A DNA stretch of 7,970 bases, from NCBI GenBank assembly GCA_019313605.1, contig JAFDAW010000121.1, forward strand, positions 1-7,970, written 5' to 3'. The notes under the pieces were generated by a model that was given only the letters and a program-made list of their open reading frames with translations, did no database searches and was not told the DNA's origin. Below, in pieces: positions 1 to 4,211 of this stretch (the first letter of the stretch is position 1; the number at the start of each line of letters is the position of its first letter). Source of the stretch: Deltaproteobacteria bacterium. GTDB lineage: Bacteria; Myxococcota_A; UBA9160; SMWR01. The translations under genes were made by a program, and so were the position numbers.

Positions 1-621
1 GTCATACCGTGGCTGTGCCCGGAGCTTCCCGAGCCGCAGCGCAAAGCCCTCGCCCTCGGCGTGAAGATTCCGATCCTCTATACGAACGTGTTGCTGCGCG
101 ACTGGAAGGCCTGGAAGAAACTAGGGCTCGCCGCGGTGGCGGCACCGGGCAGTTACCACGCGATTTCGATCCTCGATTTTCCCGTGAGCATCGGCGGATA
201 CGAATTTGCGCACAGCCCCGAGGATCCGATCGTGGTTCACATGGAGCGCTTCGCGACGAGGACCGACCTGGGCAAGACACCGGCCGAGCAGTATCGCGCG
301 GGGCGGCTCGAGCTTCTCGCTACCCCATTCGAGGTGATGGAGCGCGAGATTCGCAGCCAGCTCGCCGGGACGCTCAGTGGCGGGGGCTTCGATCCGGCGC
401 GAGACATCGCGGGAATCACCGTCAACCGCTGGTCACACGGATACACGTATTGGACCAATCCGTTCACCGATCCGCAATACGAAGACGGACAGTACCCGTA
501 TGAGATCGGACGCAAGACCTTCGGCCGCATTGCGATCGCGAACTCGGATGCCGGGGGCCGTCCCATCATGGATGCGGCGATCGATCAGGCCTACCGCGCC
601 GTCGGTGAGTTGACGGGCTAG
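1..621 (+). CDS. FAD/NAD(P)-dependent oxidoreductase, spermidine dehydrogenase-like, C-terminal part
   Basis: The frame is open from the first base, so the gene starts upstream of the window and only its last 206 residues are seen. The methionine-like GTG at position 61 is internal: in-frame sequence before it (VIPWLCPELPEPQRKALALG) reads as ordinary protein. The C-terminal signature is NRWSHGY (residues 142-148 of the fragment), followed by the glycine-rich block GRIAIANSDAGG (175-186) and an AIDQAYRAVGEL helix. I recognise this from the large FAD-binding amine-oxidase-like proteins related to Pseudomonas spermidine dehydrogenase (SpdH). The last block usually closes the FAD site. The N-terminal dinucleotide-binding GxGxxG would lie off the window. 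The family oxidises polyamine-type substrates, but many relatives are uncharacterised, so the substrate is unknown. The stop codon TAG is also the first three bases of the palindromic repeat that follows. The gene converges on the TonB-domain gene. Confidence 0.8.
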   Translation, partial: VIPWLCPELPEPQRKALALGVKIPILYTNVLLRDWKAWKKLGLAAVAAPGSYHAISILDFPVSIGGYEFAHSPEDPIVVHMERFATRTDLGKTPAEQYRAGRLELLATPFEVMEREIRSQLAGTLSGGGFDPARDIAGITVNRWSHGYTYWTNPFTDPQYEDGQYPYEIGRKTFGRIAIANSDAGGRPIMDAAIDQAYRAVGELTG

Positions 622-825
622 CAGGATGCTGAAAAACTCCTCCCGTCGCCCAGCATGGATCTTCGGGCCGAGTTCTGCGTTGCGAAACCTCGCCGTAGCG
701 CAGCTATGGCTGCGTTTTCGCGCCTTGACGGCGACGCAGTCGCTAGCATCGCTGGCCTTCGTCCAGCTCGACTCAGCCCGAATCTCCCCGCTGGGCTCGG
801 TCCGGAGTATTTCAGCAACCTGCTA
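619..825. repeat. Long imperfect palindrome, MITE-like, between convergent genes
   Basis: The outer 22 nt (619-640, starting TAGCAGGATGCTGAAAAA) match the reverse complement of 804-825 (TAGCAGGTTGCTGAAATA) at 20 of 22 positions. Inside, the arms stay similar but diverged: GCCCAGC at 648-654 mirrors GCTGGGC at 790-796, TTCGGGC mirrors GCCCGAA, and CTGCG near 709-713 mirrors CGCAG near 734-738. The turn falls around 720-730. Both ends are TA, as expected for a small non-autonomous element that inserts at TA (IS630/Tc1-mariner type), but there is no transposase and no proof of a target duplication. The open frames on both strands through it are mirror images (MLKNS.. and MLKYS..), a by-product of the palindrome and not genes. 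Sitting between two converging genes, its transcript could fold into a long hairpin and act as a two-way transcription barrier. The left end supplies the stop codon of the oxidoreductase gene. Confidence 0.8.
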
Positions 826-830
826 ACGCG

Positions 831-1280
831 CTAGCGCGGCGTGGTGAGTTCGAAGTGCACCGGAACTTCGAGCGGACCGTATACCCACGGAAGCGGGCTC
901 GCAGTTTCGACCGCGCGAACTGCGGATGTGTCGAGTCGATCGTGCCCACTCGATTGAACCACGCGAATGTTCTGTGCATTGCCCGACGGATCGATGTCGA
1001 AGCGAACCAGCGCGTCGCCATCTGATTCGAGCAATCGCGCGAGTGGCGGATATTCGAGTGCGTCCTGAATCTTCTCGCGAATGACCGCGAGTCGGTCGGA
1101 AACACTCGGACCGTTGGGCATGGCGTCGTCGAACAGGATCGCCGCGGCGACTTCTGTTGACTCTGTGGAGATCAGCCCCGCAACCTTCGTTGAATCTGCA
1201 GAGGCGATTTGCGCGAACGTCAACGCAAAGGCGAGAGCGCAAGTGACACCAAGGGACTTCATCGGTACGAATTGGAACAT
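831..1280 (-). CDS. Small exported TonB C-terminal domain protein
   Basis: The product is 149 residues. I chose the ATG at 1280 because GGAGG lies five bases upstream. The in-frame ATG at 1292 would place that ribosome binding site inside the gene, and the ATG at 1262 remains a possible alternative. Residues 8-28 (KSLGVTCALAFALTFAQIASA) form a signal peptide with a likely AxA cleavage site before Asp29; an uncleaved anchor is less likely. Residues about 66-147 resemble a TonB C-terminal domain: a YPPLARLLESDGDALVRFDID core, then VVQSSGHDRLDTSAVRAV and a closing strand VPVHFEL. The family binds the TonB box of outer-membrane receptors and transmits energy from ExbBD. Here the proline-rich periplasmic spacer and the N-terminal SxxxH anchor of classical TonB are missing, so it may be an accessory or decoy domain rather than a full energy transducer. 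The gene lies behind a B12 riboswitch, suggesting a role in cobalamin uptake. No receptor or ExbBD gene is visible in the window. Confidence 0.82.
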   Translation of the reverse strand: MFQFVPMKSLGVTCALAFALTFAQIASADSTKVAGLISTESTEVAAAILFDDAMPNGPSVSDRLAVIREKIQDALEYPPLARLLESDGDALVRFDIDPSGNAQNIRVVQSSGHDRLDTSAVRAVETASPLPWVYGPLEVPVHFELTTPR

Positions 1281-1285
1281 CGGAA

Positions 1286-1290
1286 CCTCC
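1286..1290 (-). promoter_or_regulatory. Ribosome binding site GGAGG of the TonB-domain gene
   Basis: The minus strand reads TGGAGGTTCCG then ATG, with five bases between GGAGG and the start at 1280. This decides the start codon. The wider sequence TGGAGGTT (1284-1291) is exactly complementary to AACCTCCA inside the riboswitch region (1433-1440), so the site may be masked by the leader. Confidence 0.8.
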
Positions 1291-1353
1291 ACCTGCTCTA
1301 GCGAACGAGCGCGATGGAGCGTCCAGGCGAAATTAAATGGGAGGCCGAACGCC

Positions 1354-1389
1354 GCATCGCTGCTCCTTCTCCTCGAAGAACAGCGTGCG
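1354..1389 (-). promoter_or_regulatory. Leader hairpin between the riboswitch aptamer and the TonB-domain gene
   Basis: On the minus strand CGCACGCTGTTCTTC pairs with GAAGGAGCAGCGATGCG. This gives about fourteen base pairs with one C-A mismatch, one G-U pair and a bulged G, closing a GAGGA loop. It starts roughly twelve bases after the B12 box, where class I cobalamin riboswitches carry their expression-platform hairpin (P13). No U-tract follows, so it does not look like an intrinsic terminator. The loop GAGG could pair with CCTC of the AACCTCCA segment upstream. Whether this is a true kissing interaction is inference. Confidence 0.5.
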
Positions 1390-1394
1390 CGGTC

Positions 1395-1590
1395 GCATTC
1401 CGGCAGGTTTCCTGACTGATGGGTCCCTGCGCTGGAGGTTCATCCCCGGCGCATTCGCCCCGCCCGCGCCTTCCCGGAATACCGTCCGGTGGCTCTTTGC
1501 GGGTGGTGCTTCCCAATCACAGTGGCGGGTCCGTGGCCGACTCTAACGGCCTTCCCTTTTTCCCGCGTCGTTCGACGCGGGCACCAGATC
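1395..1590 (-). ncRNA. Cobalamin (B12) riboswitch
   Basis: Read on the minus strand, the conserved blocks of the cobalamin riboswitch family (Rfam RF00174) occur in order. GGTG (about 1582-1585) comes first, then a perfect nine-base-pair P2 hairpin CCCGCGTCG/CGACGCGGG (1562-1581). AAAAAGGGAA (about 1552-1561) follows, then a short GGCCG/CGGCC arm, then CCCGCCACTGT (1519-1529). Next come AAGAGCCACCGG, pairing through CCGGGAAGGC to form the P6 arm (1468-1493), and last the B12 box GTCAGGAAACCTGCC (1402-1416). Adenosylcobalamin or a related cobalamin binds such aptamers and represses the downstream gene, usually by blocking the ribosome binding site in Gram-negatives. The next gene is the TonB-domain protein, about 115 nt downstream of the aptamer. 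The aptamer edges are approximate because P1 is only partly clear. The order and spacing of the blocks make the identification strong. Confidence 0.94.
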
Positions 1591-1605
1591 GCGTATGTAG
1601 ATCAG

Positions 1606-1634
1606 AAAATATAACTCGGGCGCCGCAGGGTCAA
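1606..1634 (-). promoter_or_regulatory. Candidate sigma70-type promoter for the riboswitch-TonB unit
   Basis: The minus strand carries TTGACC (1629-1634), a 17-base spacer and TATTTT (1606-1611), inside an AT-rich patch (TTATATTTTCTGA) that stands out from the GC-rich surroundings. Transcription would begin near 1599, just upstream of the first conserved riboswitch bases, which supports the call. TATATT at 1608-1613 with a 15-base spacer is an alternative reading of the -10 box. Confidence 0.6.
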
Positions 1635-1743
1635 GAGCCACCGAGAAAGCGGTGTTTCCCGGCGATAGGGGGCCTCCTGGCGCCGCCGTGGGGAACGAAT
1701 CCGCACACTGACGTCGGGCGAAAGCTACGCGAAATTCGGGCCT

Positions 1744-1926
1744 CTATTCAAACAGGCAGTTTTTGGCGTAGTCCGCGGCTTCGTTGGCGCTCCAATCGCC
1801 CCTCGGCGTTTCGGCTATCTTCTCGCACCAGGCCTCGCTTCTCACGACGAGTGAGCAGGCGATCGCGAACAACGCAAAAGCCACGCCGCAGCCCGCCAGT
1901 GCCAGACGAATCGTTTTTCGCTTCAT
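1744..1926 (-). CDS. DUF3012 family small exported protein, probable lipoprotein
   Basis: The product is 60 residues, starting at the ATG at 1926 with AGGAG (1933-1937) six bases upstream. The N-terminus is MKRK followed by a hydrophobic stretch (residues 6-23). Cys24 follows Ala-Ile-Ala, an imperfect but plausible lipobox, so the mature protein may be a lipid-anchored peptide of about 37 residues. The mature part, SEAWCEKIAETPRGDWSANE followed by AADYAKNCLFE, matches the compact DUF3012 signature as I remember it: SEAWC, GDW(S/T)ANEA and DYAK.C near the C-terminus. Cys34 and Cys57 could form a disulfide in the periplasm. The function of the family is unknown. The gene stands alone: 97 nt separate it from the MATE gene upstream and about 110 nt from the next promoter downstream. 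I see no convincing terminator on either side. Confidence 0.83.
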   Translation of the reverse strand: MKRKTIRLALAGCGVAFALFAIACSLVVRSEAWCEKIAETPRGDWSANEAADYAKNCLFE

Positions 1927-2023
1927 GGAAGGCTCCTGTGTTGTTTCGATTTCTTGTTAGTGGTTCTCGTTGAACCCATGGCCCGCCTCATTCTATTCCT
2001 GCGAAATGGATTCGCCTAGAGGT

Positions 2024-3376
2024 TCAGGGCTGGCCATGCGGAAGCTTCAATGGGCTGGCGCCAAAGCCCGGCCAGATGCGCGCCATCCCAAACAGCGTGC
2101 GGATCGCGATCCAACCCGCGGTGATCAGCCAGATGACGGTTAGCGCATTCGGGCCCGTAGGGTCGATCCAGTACAACGCGATCAACCCCGCTCCGGTGCT
2201 CGCGACCATCGCGTTGCGTAGAAATCGATAGTCGCTCGTCCCCCAATGGATCCCGTCGGTCACGAACGCGAGCGCATTCGCGGGTTGGGCGAGAGCGAAG
2301 GCGATCCACGCCGCGCTGAACAGGGCGTGTACTTCTGGGGGAAGAAACGCCTCGGCGACACTGCCCGATGCGACGAGCATGCCGATCGTCAGCACGACAC
2401 CCGTCCCGGTTCCCCAGATGCAAGCGATCGCAGCGGCGCGGCGTGCGTAGAGAACCTGACCGGCACCGAGAAAGAAACCGATCAGGCTTTGCGCCGCGGC
2501 GCCGAACGCGTCGAGCAGCAGCGCGCTGAGGATCCAGAATTGTCGGATGACGTGATGAGCCGCTCCTTCGTCGGCGCCCAGCAACGTGGCCGCGCGCGTC
2601 GTCAAGACGATGAAGAGAATCAGCGATCCCGTTCGGAAGAAGAGATCGCGTCCAACCAGGAGCAGGTTTCTCGCGCCGCGCCAGTGAATCTGCCTTGGCA
2701 GACCGAGGCCACGCCGAACCGCATCGATGGCCCAAAGCGCACCGAGCCACTGGCTGACGACGCTCGCCCACGCTGCGCCCGCAATTCCGAACGCGGGGAT
2801 CGGTCCGAAGCCGAAGATCAGCACGGCGTCGAGTGCGATGTTCAGCGCATTTTGCGCGAGCGCAATCGCGAGCGGTGTGCGCATGTCCTGCAAGCCGCGC
2901 AGTGCGCCGAAAGCCGCCATCGTGATCAAGATCGCCGGGCCGCCGAGTAGCCGGATTGCCAGGTAGATGTCGGCTGCGGATTGGATCTCGGCGTCGTCGC
3001 TCATGAAGACCAGCGCGATGTCGAGCGTGACGAAACCGATCAGCGCGAGCGCGCAGCCGATGGCTCCGCCGAGTGCCATCGCAAGCCCTGCCGCGTCGCG
3101 TCCGCGGGGTCGGGTGCCGGTTCCTTCGGCGTGGGCGACCGCAGTCTGGGTGCCGATCCCGAGAAAGTTGAACGCCCAGAAGATGCTCGAGAGCACTGCG
3201 GTGCCAATGCCGAGACCCGCAAGTGGAATGGTTCCGAGCCGTGCGATGAACGCGGCGTCCGCGAGCCCCGTGAGCGGCTCCGCGATCAGCGAAACCAGCA
3301 CCGGAAACGAGAGCGCGAGCAGCGTCCGATGTGGCCGGCGTGCGAACGCGTGTCGATCGCTCGACGATTCGGTCAA
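2024..3376 (-). CDS. MATE family multidrug/metabolite efflux transporter, DinF-like
   Basis: The protein is 450 residues, normal for the family, and mostly hydrophobic, with about twelve membrane segments predicted by eye. The open frame reaches back to 3472, but that extension is polar, lies wholly inside the SDR gene and lacks family similarity. I place the start at the TTG at 3376. It overlaps the SDR stop (TTGA) and has GAGGGA just upstream, a typical translational-coupling junction. Helix 1 (about residues 19-45, FPVLVSLIAEPLTGLADAAF) contains Asp40, at the place of the cation-coupling aspartate in TM1 of MATE proteins. FGALRGLQDMRTPL (156-169) is the DinF-type motif in the first half, and FRTGSLILFIVLTTRAATLLGA opens the second repeat. 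MATE proteins export cationic or amphipathic compounds in exchange for H+ or Na+ across the inner membrane. The substrate is unknown. The upstream SDR suggests a shared substrate or a detoxification route. Confidence 0.92.
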   Translation of the reverse strand: MTESSSDRHAFARRPHRTLLALSFPVLVSLIAEPLTGLADAAFIARLGTIPLAGLGIGTAVLSSIFWAFNFLGIGTQTAVAHAEGTGTRPRGRDAAGLAMALGGAIGCALALIGFVTLDIALVFMSDDAEIQSAADIYLAIRLLGGPAILITMAAFGALRGLQDMRTPLAIALAQNALNIALDAVLIFGFGPIPAFGIAGAAWASVVSQWLGALWAIDAVRRGLGLPRQIHWRGARNLLLVGRDLFFRTGSLILFIVLTTRAATLLGADEGAAHHVIRQFWILSALLLDAFGAAAQSLIGFFLGAGQVLYARRAAAIACIWGTGTGVVLTIGMLVASGSVAEAFLPPEVHALFSAAWIAFALAQPANALAFVTDGIHWGTSDYRFLRNAMVASTGAGLIALYWIDPTGPNALTVIWLITAGWIAIRTLFGMARIWPGFGASPLKLPHGQP

Positions 3377-4140
3377 AATCCCTCGGCGTCGTGGTCGATC
3401 TTCCACATCAGCCACGGGAAGAACCGGCGCAACCTCCAGCCCGCCTGGGTGTGCGCACCCGGGAACACCCATAACTTTCCGCGCTCAACTGCTCGATCGG
3501 TCGCGTCGAGAACTGCCTCCGGCTTCATCGGCGCCGGGCCCGTCGTGAGAATCTTGGGTTTGGAGGTGGCCTGCATCAGCAATGGCGTGTCGACCTGAGA
3601 CGGGCAGACACAGCAGATATGGACGCCCCGGCCGCGGTTTTCGTGGTAGAGAACTTCGGTGAACGCGATGCTCGCGGACTTCGAGGCGCTGTAGGCGCCC
3701 ATGTGCAGCGTGGGAACCCAGCCCGCGATCGACGCAAAGTTGATCAGCGCGCCGCGGCCCCGCTCGAGCAAGTGCGGAAGTGTGGAGAGGCTCACGTTGA
3801 CAATGCCGCCGTAGTTGAGGGCCATCACGCGATGAATTTCATCGGGATCCTGTTCGAGCAGCAGCGCTGTGGGGAAGATCGCCGCGCAGCTGTAGACGCG
3901 CTCGATCGGGCCGAGCTCCGACTCGACGGTCTTGACGACAGCATCCACTTCTTGACGGTGGGTGACGTCGAGGTGCCAGGTGCGGATAGAATCGAAGCCT
4001 GCCGCGGTTTCGCGCAGCCCGTCTTCATCGACGTCGACCGCGGCCACGATGCCGCCCGCACGCGCCCAGCGCTGCGCGGCGAGGCGCCCGAGGCCACTCG
4101 CGGCACCGACTGCCAAACAGACTTTGTTGCGGGCATCCAT
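3373..4140 (-). CDS. Short-chain dehydrogenase/reductase (SDR), classical type
   Basis: The protein is 255 residues, the classical SDR length. The ATG at 4140 is preferred over an upstream frame opening at 4287, because GGAGG (4149-4153) lies eight bases before it and the SDR fold begins at once. The upstream part would run into the end of the ATPase gene. The cofactor motif is GAASGLG (residues 12-18). Asp36 at the end of the second strand favours NAD(H) over NADP(H), and LDVT (57-60) holds the adenine-contacting Asp. The catalytic tetrad is complete: Asn109, Ser137, Tyr150 and Lys154 (YSASK). The usual NAG motif after strand 4 is replaced by CAA (85-87). The C-terminus (about 225-255, TQAGWRLRRFFPWLMWKI) is aromatic and basic and may contact the membrane or a lipid-like substrate. 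Substrates of this superfamily cannot be read from sequence. It is coupled to the MATE gene by a TTGA overlap. Confidence 0.92.
   Translation of the reverse strand: MDARNKVCLAVGAASGLGRLAAQRWARAGGIVAAVDVDEDGLRETAAGFDSIRTWHLDVTHRQEVDAVVKTVESELGPIERVYSCAAIFPTALLLEQDPDEIHRVMALNYGGIVNVSLSTLPHLLERGRGALINFASIAGWVPTLHMGAYSASKSASIAFTEVLYHENRGRGVHICCVCPSQVDTPLLMQATSKPKILTTGPAPMKPEAVLDATDRAVERGKLWVFPGAHTQAGWRLRRFFPWLMWKIDHDAEGF
3379..3384 (-). promoter_or_regulatory. Ribosome binding site at the SDR-MATE coupling junction
   Basis: The minus strand reads GAGGGATTTTGA. GAGGGA lies in the last codons of the SDR gene, and TTG (3374-3376) shares bases with the SDR stop TGA (3373-3375). Ribosomes finishing the SDR could re-initiate here. 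This site is the main reason for preferring TTG over the longer open frame. Confidence 0.65.
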
Positions 4141-4211
4141 CCGTTTTTCCTCCGCTCGGGCGGTCCGGGCACCGAGGGCCCATGATCGCACGCTTCGCGG
4201 CGATTGCGCGA

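Noticed and set aside
626..826. 66-residue open frames on both strands (618-818 minus, 626-826 plus)
   Set aside because: They lie wholly inside the palindrome and mirror each other in sequence. There is no ribosome binding site or family signature.
1639..1654. Inverted repeat CACCG-AGAAAG-CGGTG just upstream of the -35 box at 1629-1634
   Set aside because: The five-base-pair arms could be an operator half-site pair or a weak terminator of the DUF3012 gene, but arms this short are expected by chance in GC-rich DNA.
1419..1973. 184-residue plus-strand open frame spanning the riboswitch and the DUF3012 gene
   Set aside because: Its translation is arginine- and proline-rich with no domain. It runs antisense through a clear riboswitch, promoter and small gene, as expected for a chance frame in GC-rich DNA.
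2001..2015. Small hairpin GCGAA-ATGGA-TTCGC downstream of the MATE gene
   Set aside because: A five-base-pair stem without a U-tract; not convincing as an intrinsic terminator.
2016..2771. 251-residue minus-strand frame overlapping the MATE gene in another frame
   Set aside because: It is arginine-rich with no hydrophobic pattern, and the competing frame carries the MATE membrane segments and motifs.
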